A stretch of 10,877 nucleotides of DNA, taken from assembly GCA_022614795.1 (NCBI GenBank), contig JAKEHX010000257.1, positions 1 to 10,877 of the forward strand, read 5' to 3'. A program made the position numbers and the translations under genes. Origin of the DNA: Planctomycetaceae bacterium. GTDB taxonomy: Bacteria; Planctomycetota; Planctomycetia; Pirellulales; Pirellulaceae. Under the pieces are notes generated by a model that worked only from the letters and a program-made list of their open reading frames with translations, ran no database searches and was not told where the DNA came from. Of this stretch, positions 1 to 6,185 are shown in pieces (positions within the stretch are counted from its first letter, which is position 1; every line of letters starts with the position of its first letter).

Positions 1-1
1 C

Positions 2-82
2 GCGATTCGGCGGCGTGCATCGCAGTTTGTCGAAAAATCAGCGGAAATTGTGCAGCTAGCAGACTCCGAAATCGATGCGTAA
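2..82 (+). CDS. Possible 3' end of a truncated gene
   Basis: An open frame enters from the left edge and ends at TAA at 80-82. It gives 26 residues with an ordinary soluble, charged composition (ending in ...LADSEIDA). Nothing here identifies a family. The other + frame open from the edge (frame 1, to about 93) has an odd Cys/Arg-rich composition, so this frame is the more plausible one. Codon use is less GC-biased at third positions than in the genes that follow, which keeps confidence low. About 60 bp after the stop holds only degenerate GTGAGTGGTGAGTG-like sequence before the first heptamer array. Confidence 0.33.
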   Translation, partial: AIRRRASQFVEKSAEIVQLADSEIDA

Positions 83-143
83 GCCGTGAGTGAGTGGTGA
101 GTGCTATGTAGTGGTATGTGGTGAGCGGGTTGGTATTACTACT

Positions 144-283
144 TAGTACCAAGTACTAAGTACTAAGTACTGAGTACTGAGTACTGAGTACCCGAGTTCC
201 AAACTCGACCCCCGACCCCCGACCCCCGACCCCCGACCCCCGACCCCCGACCTCCGACTTCCGACCTCCAACCTCCAACCCTC
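144..283 (+). repeat. Heptamer tandem array, two unit types, 20 units in one phase
   Basis: Seven units of the type AAGTACT/GAGTACT (144-192) are followed by two decayed units (193-206) and then eleven units of GACCCCC sliding into GACCTCC, GACTTCC and AACCTCC (207-283). The 7-bp phase is kept across the change of unit, so the whole block is 140 bp. On the minus strand the right half is six runs of GGGGG separated by TC, a strong potential G-quadruplex motif. The array ends 13 bp before the TTG start of the lipoprotein gene. The long low-complexity reading frames through it are artefacts of the repeat. Confidence 0.95.
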
Positions 284-296
284 CGAACCTGACCCC

Positions 297-1259
297 TTGC
301 GGCCAACATCTCCCCAACTCGCCCTTCTGGTCGCCTTGCTCCTGGGCACGGCTGGCGGATGTCGTTGGAACGAGTGGTTCCGCCGCAATCAGGCCGAGCC
401 GCCGCCAATCTTGTTCAATGCCCTGCCGTCGCGCGACGAAGCGGTCGCGGCCATCAACGCGAATTCGGCCCGCATTCAGTCGCTCCAAACGCAAGGCGCC
501 ACGGTCTCGATTCCCGGCGCTCCGTCGATTTCGGCCGAAATTGCACTCGAAAAGCCCAAGAACTTCCGCTTTCGGGCGAGCACGTTCCTCGGCTCCGAGC
601 TGGACCTGGGCAGCAATAGCGAGCAGTTCTGGTTCTGGGCGGCCCGCGCGCCCGAGCCCCACGTCTTTTTCGCCCGCCACGACCTGTTCGCGGGCAGCCG
701 GGCCCGGCAGATGCTCCCCATCGAGCCGACCTGGCTGATCGAAGCGCTGGGCGTCGTCGAAATCGATCCGGCGACGATTCTGGAAGGGCCGATAAAGGCG
801 GGCGACGACCGCGTCGAGTTGCGAACGATGATGCAAGCCTCAGCCGGCGAGTTCACGCGGCTGGTGCAAATTCACGGCCGACATGGCTGGATTCTCGAGC
901 AGCACCTCTACGATGGCCGCGGCCAACTGATCGCGTCGGCCCGCAATCTCCAGCACGAATATTACCACATCGACGGTGTCTCGCTCCCCAAGCGGATCGA
1001 GGTCGAGGTGCCACAGGGGAAGCTGCGGTTTCAGCTCGACATCAGCAAGTGGGCGATCAACCAGCAGCCGCCGGAGGGGCAGGCGCTTTACGAGCTGCCG
1101 CGGACCCAGTTGGGCAATTATCGCTTCGTCGACATAGCCGATCCGAACTTCGTCCCGCCCGGCGGCACGATTCCGGTCGATGCCCCGCCGCCGCGCAGCG
1201 TTTCTGGCGGCGGGCTGCGCAGTGCCGATCTCCGCGACCGCTACCGCGGCTTTCGATAG
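297..1259 (+). CDS. Predicted lipoprotein, possible LolA/LolB-like fold
   Basis: 320 residues. The N-terminus is a short polar stretch, a hydrophobic core (LALLVALLLGTA) and then AGGC, a plausible but non-ideal lipobox with Cys22 as the lipidated residue, so export and lipid anchoring are likely. The mature part has alternating polar and aromatic segments suggesting an extended beta-sheet, and a segment about SARIQSLQTQGATVSI to RFRASTFLGSEL that resembles the start of outer-membrane lipoprotein-sorting or LolB-like domains. That fold call is inference; I do not recognise a named gene. The C-terminus is Pro/Gly/Ser-rich. I chose TTG at 297 because it lies just after the heptamer array and gives a proper signal peptide; frames further upstream would only translate repeat. 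There is no visible Shine-Dalgarno. A role in cell-envelope lipid or lipoprotein handling is possible but unproven. The next gene, a membrane protein on the same strand, follows after about 190 bp of hairpin repeats. Confidence 0.8.
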   Translation: MRPTSPQLALLVALLLGTAGGCRWNEWFRRNQAEPPPILFNALPSRDEAVAAINANSARIQSLQTQGATVSIPGAPSISAEIALEKPKNFRFRASTFLGSELDLGSNSEQFWFWAARAPEPHVFFARHDLFAGSRARQMLPIEPTWLIEALGVVEIDPATILEGPIKAGDDRVELRTMMQASAGEFTRLVQIHGRHGWILEQHLYDGRGQLIASARNLQHEYYHIDGVSLPKRIEVEVPQGKLRFQLDISKWAINQQPPEGQALYELPRTQLGNYRFVDIADPNFVPPGGTIPVDAPPPRSVSGGGLRSADLRDRYRGFR

Positions 1260-1265
1260 GTTGTC

Positions 1266-1392
1266 GGCACACTCCGCGTGCCGTCCAGCATTCTCTTAGG
1301 GTTCCGTAGTGCCGCGGCTGAAAAGCGCCAGGGTTCAGGCGGGATTCCCTGAAGTCTGGCGACTTCAGCTACGTGTTTCGGAGTGTGCCTAC
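1266..1392. repeat. GTAG-hairpin (REP-like) cluster
   Basis: This fills most of the gap between two + strand genes. An 11-bp inverted repeat, GGCACACTCCG (1266-1276) and CGGAGTGTGCC (1379-1389), flanks the block; the right copy is followed by CTAC (1389-1392). The left copy can itself fold as a stem with a TCC loop and one mismatch. Between them lies a perfect 8-bp stem (1349-1356 with 1361-1368) with loop TGGC, directly followed by CTAC (1369-1372). Read on the minus strand this is GTAG + stem + GCCA loop + stem, the same design as the copies at 3648-3716. Confidence 0.8.
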
Positions 1393-1449
1393 TGCATGGA
1401 CGGCAGGCTACAATGGGGCAACCTCCCTCCCCGCCCCGCCTTCCCGCCC

Positions 1450-2001
1450 ATGCCCGGCGTATTGCTCACTGCTTGGACGATTCGCCTGGCCCTGGCATGC
1501 TACGCCGCTTATCTGGCAGGCTGGCTGGTCGTTGCCATTCGCGGGAATTCAGGCACTTCCTGGCCGCGAGTCGCCCGCTGGCTATGGACGGCCGGCTGCG
1601 TGCTCTTCGTCATTCACGTCGCTTGTGCGTTCCACTTTTATCACGACTGGAGCCACGCGGCCGCGTTCGAGAAAACCGCGGCTGAAACTGAGCAGCTTCT
1701 GGGCCTGCGGTTCGGAGAGGGGATATATTTCAGCTACCTGTTTTTGATGCTCTGGGTGCTCGAGGTGATCGCCATTTGGACGTGGCCTGGCGTCGATGGC
1801 CAAACACCCCGACCACTAGCCAGGGCTTTGCGACTGGCCCTGCACGCCTATCTGTTCTTCATCGCGTTCAACGGCGCAATCATATTTGAAGCCGGCCCGA
1901 CCCGCTGGGCCGGCATCGCCGCGTGTCTGGTGCTGGGCGGACTGGCCGTGCGAGCGGCGTATACTCAAAGTGCGGAATGTGGATTGCGGATTGCGGAGTG
2001 A
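1450..2001 (+). CDS. Multi-pass integral membrane protein, unrecognised family
   Basis: 183 residues from ATG 1450. The frame is open back to 1309, but those 47 codons run through hairpin repeats and look non-coding, whereas the protein from MPGVLLTAWTIRLALACYAA begins directly with a membrane helix. About five hydrophobic segments are visible: roughly residues 6-30, 42-62, 92-112, 127-147 and 153-172. Between helices 2 and 3 is a His/aromatic-rich stretch (HVACAFHFYHDWSHAAAF) followed by a polar amphipathic loop; its conserved-looking histidines could bind a metal or haem, but this is speculation. I do not recognise the family. The last ten or so residues (about SAECGLRIAE) are encoded by a heptamer repeat, so the native C-terminus was probably near the fifth helix. 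The upstream sequence is C-rich without a Shine-Dalgarno. Confidence 0.78.
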   Translation: MPGVLLTAWTIRLALACYAAYLAGWLVVAIRGNSGTSWPRVARWLWTAGCVLFVIHVACAFHFYHDWSHAAAFEKTAAETEQLLGLRFGEGIYFSYLFLMLWVLEVIAIWTWPGVDGQTPRPLARALRLALHAYLFFIAFNGAIIFEAGPTRWAGIAACLVLGGLAVRAAYTQSAECGLRIAE

Positions 2002-2005
2002 GAAA
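1971..2005 (+). repeat. TGCGGAT-type heptamer array forming the 3' end of a gene
   Basis: Units TGCGGAA, TGTGGAT, TGCGGAT, TGCGGAG and the decayed TGAGAAA follow each other in 7-bp register. The TGA stop of the membrane protein gene (1999-2001) lies in the last unit, so the tail of the protein and its stop come from the repeat. Confidence 0.8.
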
Positions 2006-2061
2006 CGACGGTGAGTACCACCGACGGGGCGCGGAGTGACGCTAGCGACATACCAACGACG

Positions 2062-2149
2062 AAGTACTGAGTACTGAGTACCAAGTACTGAGCTTCGAAC
2101 CCCCGACCTCCGTCCCCCAGCCCTAGCCCCCAGCCCTAGCTCCTCCTTC
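2062..2149 (+). repeat. Heptamer array upstream of the glycosyltransferase start
   Basis: AAGTACT/GAGTACT units (2062-2089) pass, still in 7-bp steps, into GACCTC-like units and then CAGCCCT/AGCCCCC/AGCCCTA (2118-2138), ending in CTCCTCCTTC directly before ATG 2150. The order of unit types (AGTACT type first, C-rich second) and the position next to a start codon repeat what is seen at 144-283. The preceding 2006-2061 holds no gene; it contains the 8-bp palindrome CGCTAGCG. Confidence 0.9.
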
Positions 2150-3526
2150 ATGCCCCGACCGCTCAAAATCGCCTATCTCACCGCCGGGGCAGCCGGCATG
2201 ATCTGCGGCAGCTGTCTGCACGACAACACGCTCGCCCGGGCCCTGATCGCCCTGGGGCACGATGTGCAGCTCATCCCGCTCTATACGCCGATCCGCACCG
2301 ACGAAGAGGACGTTTCGACCCATCGCGTCTTCTACGGCGGGATCAACATGTACCTCCAGCAGAAGGTGCCCCTCTTCCGCTGGCTCCCCAAATGGCTCGA
2401 TCGCTGGCTCGATTGGCCGTGGCTGATCGACTGGGCCGCGGGCCGCAGCGTGAAGATCGAGCCGCAGCAAGTCGCCGATCTCACCCTCTCGATCCTCCGC
2501 GGCCGCGAAGGCTTTCAGCGGAAAGAAGTCGAGCGCCTGGCCGAATGGCTCACCGGCGACCTGGCCCCCGACGTGATCGTTTTCAGCAACATCCTCACCG
2601 CCGGCTGCGTCCCCGAGATCAAGCGGCGGCTGAGTGTGCCCGTGGTCGTCACCCTGCAAGGCGACGACATCTTCCTCCGCGGCCTCCCCGAGCCGCACCA
2701 TACGCAGGCGCTGGCCGAAATCCGCAAGCTGATCGGCCGGATCGACGGCTTTATCGCCAATTCGAAATACTACGCCGATCACATGGCCGAGTATCTGGGC
2801 ATTCCCCGCGAGCGGATCGAGATTGTGCCGCTGGGGATTGATACGCGGGACTTCGCTAATCAATCTGAAATCCGAAATCTGAAATCTGAAATCCCGACCA
2901 TCGGCTATCTGGCCCGCCTCGACCCCGCCAAGGGCCTGCACGTCCTGGCCGATGCCTTCATCCTGTTGCGGCAAATGCCCGGCATGGAACAGGCCCGCCT
3001 GAAAATCGCCGGCTGGCTGGGCGCGCAGCACCGGGCCTATGCCGAGGCCATCTTCAACAAACTGCGGGCAGCCGGACTGGGCGACGCGTTTGAGCACGTC
3101 GGCGAGGTCGATCGGCGCGGCAAGCTCGATTTTCTCGCGTCGATCGACGTGCTTTCGGTCCCCACGACGTACCGCGAACCGAAGGGGCTGTTCGTGCTCG
3201 AGGCTCTGGCGGCGGGCGTGCCGGTCGTCCAGCCGGAACATGGCGCCTTTCCCGAGGTGCTCGCCGAGCTTGGGGGCGGCGTGTTGCACCGGCCCGAAGA
3301 TCCGCAGCACCTGGCCGAGCGATTGCGGGAGGTGTTACTCGACGTTGGCACCCGCGAAAAGCTGGGTCAAACGGGCCGCACAGCGGTATTGACCGGCAGA
3401 AACCAGCGCCTCATGGCCGAGCGGACTGCCGAGTTTCTGACGAGAATAGTCGAGCGGGGCTCAGCGGCCCCGCCATTGCCGCAAAGCGAAGCGGCACAAG
3501 AGCTTAGTGCGGCTGAGAGGACTTGA
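2150..3526 (+). CDS. GT4-type glycosyltransferase
   Basis: 458 residues, a usual length for a GT-B fold retaining glycosyltransferase. The N-terminal Rossmann half starts with KIAYLTAGAAGMICGS and LARALIALGHDVQLIPLYTP (acceptor side). The C-terminal half begins near TIGYLARLDPAKGLHVLADA, the typical first strand of the nucleotide-sugar domain. The EX7E motif is present as EPKGLFVLE (Glu343 and Glu351), followed by ALAAGVPVV and a G-x-FPE stretch. It should transfer a sugar from a nucleotide donor to a lipid, polysaccharide or small-molecule acceptor in the cytoplasm; sugar and acceptor cannot be told. Two oddities: residues 239-248 (SEIRNLKSEI), in the linker between the two domains, are encoded by a heptamer repeat; and the last codons and the TGA stop lie inside the tRNA-Leu gene on the other strand. 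ATG 2150 directly follows a heptamer array, with no purine-rich ribosome-binding site. Confidence 0.93.
   Translation: MPRPLKIAYLTAGAAGMICGSCLHDNTLARALIALGHDVQLIPLYTPIRTDEEDVSTHRVFYGGINMYLQQKVPLFRWLPKWLDRWLDWPWLIDWAAGRSVKIEPQQVADLTLSILRGREGFQRKEVERLAEWLTGDLAPDVIVFSNILTAGCVPEIKRRLSVPVVVTLQGDDIFLRGLPEPHHTQALAEIRKLIGRIDGFIANSKYYADHMAEYLGIPRERIEIVPLGIDTRDFANQSEIRNLKSEIPTIGYLARLDPAKGLHVLADAFILLRQMPGMEQARLKIAGWLGAQHRAYAEAIFNKLRAAGLGDAFEHVGEVDRRGKLDFLASIDVLSVPTTYREPKGLFVLEALAAGVPVVQPEHGAFPEVLAELGGGVLHRPEDPQHLAERLREVLLDVGTREKLGQTGRTAVLTGRNQRLMAERTAEFLTRIVERGSAAPPLPQSEAAQELSAAERT
2864..2893 (+). repeat. In-frame TCTGAAA heptamer array inside the glycosyltransferase
   Basis: TCTGAAA, TCCGAAA, TCTGAAA, TCTGAAA and a partial TC form four units of 7 bp plus two bases. 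The 30 bp equal exactly ten codons and contribute residues 239-248. It is A/T-rich in an otherwise G/C-rich gene and resembles the intergenic heptamer arrays elsewhere in the window, so it looks like an array that arose or inserted in a tolerant interdomain linker. Confidence 0.85.
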
Positions 3527-3591
3527 ACCTCCACGACCTTGCGGCCACTAGAACCTGAATCTAGCGCGTCTGCCAATTCCGCCACAGCCGC
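3508..3591 (-). tRNA. tRNA-Leu (anticodon CAG)
   Basis: Read on the minus strand, the acceptor arms GCGGCTG and CAGCCGC pair over 7 bp with A73 as discriminator, the key leucine identity base. The anticodon arm is CTAGA - TTCAGGT - TCTAG, placing CAG at 3555-3557. It is followed by a long type II variable arm and a TTCAAGT T-loop. The D-arm (TGGCGGAATTGGCAGAC) closely matches bacterial tRNA-Leu. No CCA is encoded at the 3' end, so the ends need a CCA-adding enzyme; a gene for one lies at 4173-5456. It reads CUG, a frequent codon in the genes here. The 3' part overlaps the end of the convergent glycosyltransferase gene by 19 bp. Confidence 0.97.
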
Positions 3592-3647
3592 GAGCTGCTT
3601 GATTGTTTATAGGATACGACGCCCCGCCTGGGCAAGGGGTTCGCACG

Positions 3648-3716
3648 GTAGCCGAATTCGCCAGAATTCGGGGCGTCGCCAACACTTAGAGCCGGAAGTC
3701 TGGCGACTTCCGCTAC
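3648..3716. repeat. REPIN-like pair of GTAG hairpins (GCCA loop)
   Basis: Left element: GTAG (3648-3651), stem CCGAATTC (3652-3659), loop GCCA, stem GAATTCGG (3664-3671). Right element, inverted: stem CGGAAGTC (3693-3700), loop TGGC, stem GACTTCCG (3705-3712), then CTAC (3713-3716). Both stems are perfect 8-bp helices and the GTAG tetranucleotides face outward, which is the layout of a REPIN. The pair lies between the tRNA-Leu 5' end and the 3' end of the rhodanese gene, both of which are on the minus strand. Confidence 0.85.
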
Positions 3717-3725
3717 CGCACGCCG

Positions 3726-4058
3726 TTACTCATACCTCGGCACTTTGGCATCCACCTTCAGCGACCAATCGTCGATCCCGCCGGACATATTCTGGGCCTG
3801 CGTAAAGCCCTGCTGGCGGAGATAATGCGTCACCCGCTGGCTGCGGCCGCCGTGGTGGCAGTGGACGACGATCCGCTCGTTTTTCTGCGACTGGAGCTCC
3901 GCCAGCCGGGCCGGAATCTCCCGCATCGGAATATGCACCGTGCCGGCGATCTTGGCCGTGGCCACTTCCCCCGGCTCACGGACGTCGAGCAACATGAACT
4001 TCTCGCCCCCATCGAGCATCTTCTTCACACTGACCACGTCAATTTCCATGGGCAACAT
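3726..4058 (-). CDS. Single-domain rhodanese-like sulfurtransferase
   Basis: 110 residues from ATG 4058, the size of a stand-alone rhodanese domain (GlpE/PspE type). The N-terminal MEIDVVSVKKMLD helix is followed by FMLLDVREPGEV (the usual D-x-R-E element, Asp25-Arg27-Glu28) and the active-site loop VVHCHHGGRSQ with Cys67 as the expected persulfide carrier. The end, GFTQAQNMSGGIDDWSL, is the conserved C-terminal signature. It probably carries sulfur from a donor such as thiosulfate or a protein persulfide to an acceptor; the partner is unknown. ATG 4049 (three residues later) is an alternative start. The frame also opens to a TTG at 4127, but the extra residues (HFHVPHFPV...) do not belong to the domain. 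The gene is divergent from the tRNA nucleotidyltransferase gene, with 114 bp between the starts. Confidence 0.9.
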   Translation of the reverse strand: MLPMEIDVVSVKKMLDGGEKFMLLDVREPGEVATAKIAGTVHIPMREIPARLAELQSQKNERIVVHCHHGGRSQRVTHYLRQQGFTQAQNMSGGIDDWSLKVDAKVPRYE

Positions 4059-4136
4059 CAAGGCACCCGGCAAAACAGGAAAATGGGGCACATGGAAATG
4101 GTAGAAGATTGGGCCGACAAACCGCAACCCGCCTTA

Positions 4137-4171
4137 ACTTTGAACCTTAAACCTTGAACTTTGAACTTTGG
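4137..4171 (+). repeat. ACCTTGA heptamer array before the tRNA nucleotidyltransferase start
   Basis: Five units in register: ACTTTGA, ACCTTAA, ACCTTGA, ACTTTGA, ACTTTGG, followed by one base and ATG 4173. It belongs to the same unit family as the array at 5567-5615, and again touches a start codon. Confidence 0.92.
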
Positions 4172-4172
4172 C

Positions 4173-5456
4173 ATGTCTCCCCGCGAGCTGGCCACCGACG
4201 TCGTTCGCCGCCTCCGGGCCGCCGGCTATGAGGCGCTCTGGGCCGGCGGGTGCGTGCGCGACCAGATTCTCGGCATTCCGCCCAAGGACTACGACGTGGC
4301 CACCAGCGCTCTGCCCGAACAGGTCCGCGATGTTTTTGGCAAGCGCAAGACGCTGGCCATCGGCCAGAGCTTCGGCGTCATTACAGTGCTCGGTCCCAAG
4401 GGAGCCGGGCAGATCGACGTCGCCACTTTTAGAAGCGATGCGACCTACAGCGACGGCCGGCATCCCGACAGCGTCAGCTTCACCACGGCTGAGCAAGACG
4501 CCCTTCGCCGCGACTTCACGATCAACGGCCTGTTTTTCGATCCGGTCGAAAGCCGCGTGATCGACTATGTCGGCGGCCAGGAAGACTTGCGGGCGGGAAT
4601 CGTCCGAGCAATTGGCGACCCACGCCAGCGCATTGCCGAAGACAAACTGCGGATGCTGCGGGCTGTGCGGTTTGCGGCCCGATTCGAGTTTGCCCTCGAC
4701 CAGCGAACGCTCGCCGCCATTCAGCAGCAGGCGCACGAGCTGGTCATCGTCAGTGCCGAACGGATCGCGGCCGAAATGCGGCAGATTAAGATGCACAAGA
4801 ATCGGGCCCGCGGCATGCAGATGCTCCACGCGGCGCGGCTCTTGGAAGTCGTGCTGCCCGAAGCCCTCGCCCTTTCGCCCGACGATCCCTGGTCGCCCGA
4901 ATCGGTGGCTGACACGCCCTGGCGGCGGACGCTGCACATTCTGCACCGGCTCGACCAGCCGACATTTGCGGTCGCGCTGGCGGCGCTGCTCCGCGAGATT
5001 GAGATTGCGGACCCCACGATCGTCGACCTGCCGCGCCGCGTCTATGACCGCTGGAAGCTCAAGAACGACGAGCTGGACGGCGTTGTCAAGGTGCTCGCTG
5101 AGGAGCCGCTGATCCGCCGTGCCAGCCGACTCCCATGGCCGCGGCTTCAGCGCATCCTCATCGCGCCGCGATGCGACGAGCTGCTCAGTTACTGCCAAGC
5201 TGTGGCCGCAGTGCTCGACACAAGTACCGCCGAAATCGACTTCTGCCGTCAGAAGCTCGCCCTGCCCGCCGCGGAACTCAACCCGCCGCCGCTGATCACG
5301 GGCGAAGACCTGAAGCCGCTCGGCATTCCCCCCGGACCGGCTTACCGCGAGCTGCTCGAAGCCGTGCGCGACGCGCAGCTCGAAAAACGGATCGGCACGC
5401 GCGATGAGGCGCTGGAACTGGCGAAAGCAAACTGGCGACACTCCGGGACCTGTTAG
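4173..5456 (+). CDS. cca: tRNA nucleotidyltransferase / poly(A) polymerase family (CCA-adding type)
   Basis: 427 residues, class II nucleotidyltransferase. The head domain shows LWAGGCVRDQILG (the GG and RD motifs), KDYDVAT with the metal-binding Asp39 and Asp41, and RRDFTINGLFFDP (residues 112 onward). Then comes the neck signature AIGDPRQRIAEDKLRMLRAV and RFAARFEF. The C-terminal end (ITGEDLKPLGIPPGPAYREL) is the RNA-binding domain typical of bacterial enzymes. It should add C, C and A (or A only) to tRNA 3' ends; family members include CCA-, CC-, A-adding and poly(A) polymerases, which I cannot separate by eye. The tRNA-Leu at 3508-3591 lacks an encoded CCA, which fits a CCA-adding role. 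I chose ATG 4173 over TTG 4161, because the latter lies in the heptamer array. The TAG stop lies at the loop-stem junction of a hairpin (5443-5463), which also supplies the last residues (about SGTC). Confidence 0.93.
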   Translation: MSPRELATDVVRRLRAAGYEALWAGGCVRDQILGIPPKDYDVATSALPEQVRDVFGKRKTLAIGQSFGVITVLGPKGAGQIDVATFRSDATYSDGRHPDSVSFTTAEQDALRRDFTINGLFFDPVESRVIDYVGGQEDLRAGIVRAIGDPRQRIAEDKLRMLRAVRFAARFEFALDQRTLAAIQQQAHELVIVSAERIAAEMRQIKMHKNRARGMQMLHAARLLEVVLPEALALSPDDPWSPESVADTPWRRTLHILHRLDQPTFAVALAALLREIEIADPTIVDLPRRVYDRWKLKNDELDGVVKVLAEEPLIRRASRLPWPRLQRILIAPRCDELLSYCQAVAAVLDTSTAEIDFCRQKLALPAAELNPPPLITGEDLKPLGIPPGPAYRELLEAVRDAQLEKRIGTRDEALELAKANWRHSGTC

Positions 5457-5550
5457 GTCCCGGCTATTGCGCCTCGGCGAGCGGTGGGCGTAAGCCCACT
5501 GAGGCAATCCGGTACGATCCCACGGGGACCTGTCGGATCGCAGCTATTGC
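5443..5550 (+). repeat. Hairpin, decayed direct copy and GTAA hairpin
   Basis: A perfect 8-bp stem CCGGGACC (5443-5450) / GGTCCCGG (5456-5463) with loop TGTTA is followed by CTATTGC. About 80 bp on, 5524-5550 (GGGACCTGTCGGATCGCAGC then TATTGC) is a direct copy whose stem has decayed. Between them is the stem GTGGGC (5484-5489) / GCCCAC (5494-5499) with loop GTAA. The first hairpin could act on mRNA ends, but no T-tract follows, so it is not a canonical terminator. Confidence 0.75.
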
Positions 5551-5566
5551 CCGTACGATGCTGGTC

Positions 5567-5615
5567 AACCTTGAACCTTAAACCTTGAACCTTGAACCTT
5601 GAACCTTGAACTCAA
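5567..5615 (+). repeat. AACCTTG heptamer array before a start codon
   Basis: Units AACCTTG, AACCTTA, then AACCTTG four times, and one decayed unit AACTCAA, all in 7-bp register. Only CCG separates the array from ATG 5619. There is no Shine-Dalgarno between array and start. Confidence 0.95.
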
Positions 5616-5618
5616 CCG

Positions 5619-6173
5619 ATGACCGACGACCCCCTCTTCCCCCTGCTGCTGATCCTCCGCTACATGCACATCCTCGGAGCGATCATGCTCATGGGAGGGA
5701 CGATTTTCATGCGCTTCGCCCTGGCCCCCGTCGTGGGCGGCCTCGACTCCGCGACCAAGGCCAGCCTCCACGAGCAGGTCCGCGGCCGTTGGTCGAAATT
5801 CGTAATGCTCGCTTCGGGGCTTTTACTGGTCAGCGGCCTGACAAACCTTGCTCTGGCCGCGCGTTACACCTACGAGCCGGTGCTGGGAGTGCTCAACTAC
5901 AACATGGTGGTTGGCATCAAGTTCCTGCTCGCCCTGCCGATCTTTCTGTTTGCCAGCTTCCTCGCGGGCCGTAGTTCGACAGCGAAGAAATTCCAGGCCA
6001 ATGCCCTGACTTGGATGAACGTCAACCTCGCGCTGGCCTTGGTGATGGTCCTCATCGGCGGCGTGCTCAAATTCGTCCCCCGCCAGCCGAAACAGCCCGC
6101 CGCCACCGCATTTTCAGCCCCCGCCGAAGCGATCGCCGGCCAAACGCTTTCCTTCCAGCACCGCCGCGAATAA
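5619..6173 (+). CDS. Four-helix integral membrane protein, CopD/HemJ-like
   Basis: 184 residues with four clear hydrophobic helices: about 7-32, 60-82, 95-117 and 131-153. Helix 1 carries RYMHILGAIMLMGGTIFM with a buried His17, then Arg32 at its end; helix 3 starts with VVGIKFLLALPIF containing a buried Lys. This arrangement of helix-1 His, Gly-Gly and helix-3 Lys recalls the CopD/HemJ-like superfamily of small membrane proteins, some of which handle copper or haem. The assignment is by eye and uncertain. The C-terminal 30 residues are polar and Ala/Pro-rich, probably a disordered tail. ATG 5619 is the first start after the array. The gene stands alone on the + strand, followed by the hairpin cluster. 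Confidence 0.8.
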   Translation: MTDDPLFPLLLILRYMHILGAIMLMGGTIFMRFALAPVVGGLDSATKASLHEQVRGRWSKFVMLASGLLLVSGLTNLALAARYTYEPVLGVLNYNMVVGIKFLLALPIFLFASFLAGRSSTAKKFQANALTWMNVNLALALVMVLIGGVLKFVPRQPKQPAATAFSAPAEAIAGQTLSFQHRRE

Positions 6174-6185
6174 GCTCAATATTGG

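Noticed and set aside
144..283. CRISPR array
   Set aside because: Units of 7 bp without spacers and no cas genes; it is a simple tandem repeat.
156..836. Minus-strand frames through the heptamer array and the lipoprotein gene (Gly-Arg-Ser-Val repeats)
   Set aside because: The protein repeat is only the 7-bp array read in a stop-free frame; no coding evidence besides openness.
2123..3310. Long open frame (395 codons) on the minus strand opposite the glycosyltransferase
   Set aside because: Its translation has no recognisable domain and is Asp/Gly/Gln-rich as expected for the antisense of a high-GC gene; the + strand has clear GT4 motifs.
5443..5463. Rho-independent terminator of the tRNA nucleotidyltransferase gene
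   Set aside because: Strong stem but no T-tract follows; it belongs to the repeated hairpin elements.
4134..5507. Long minus-strand frame (457 codons) opposite the tRNA nucleotidyltransferase
   Set aside because: Antisense shadow: the + strand carries all class II nucleotidyltransferase motifs, and the minus frame runs into repeats at both ends.
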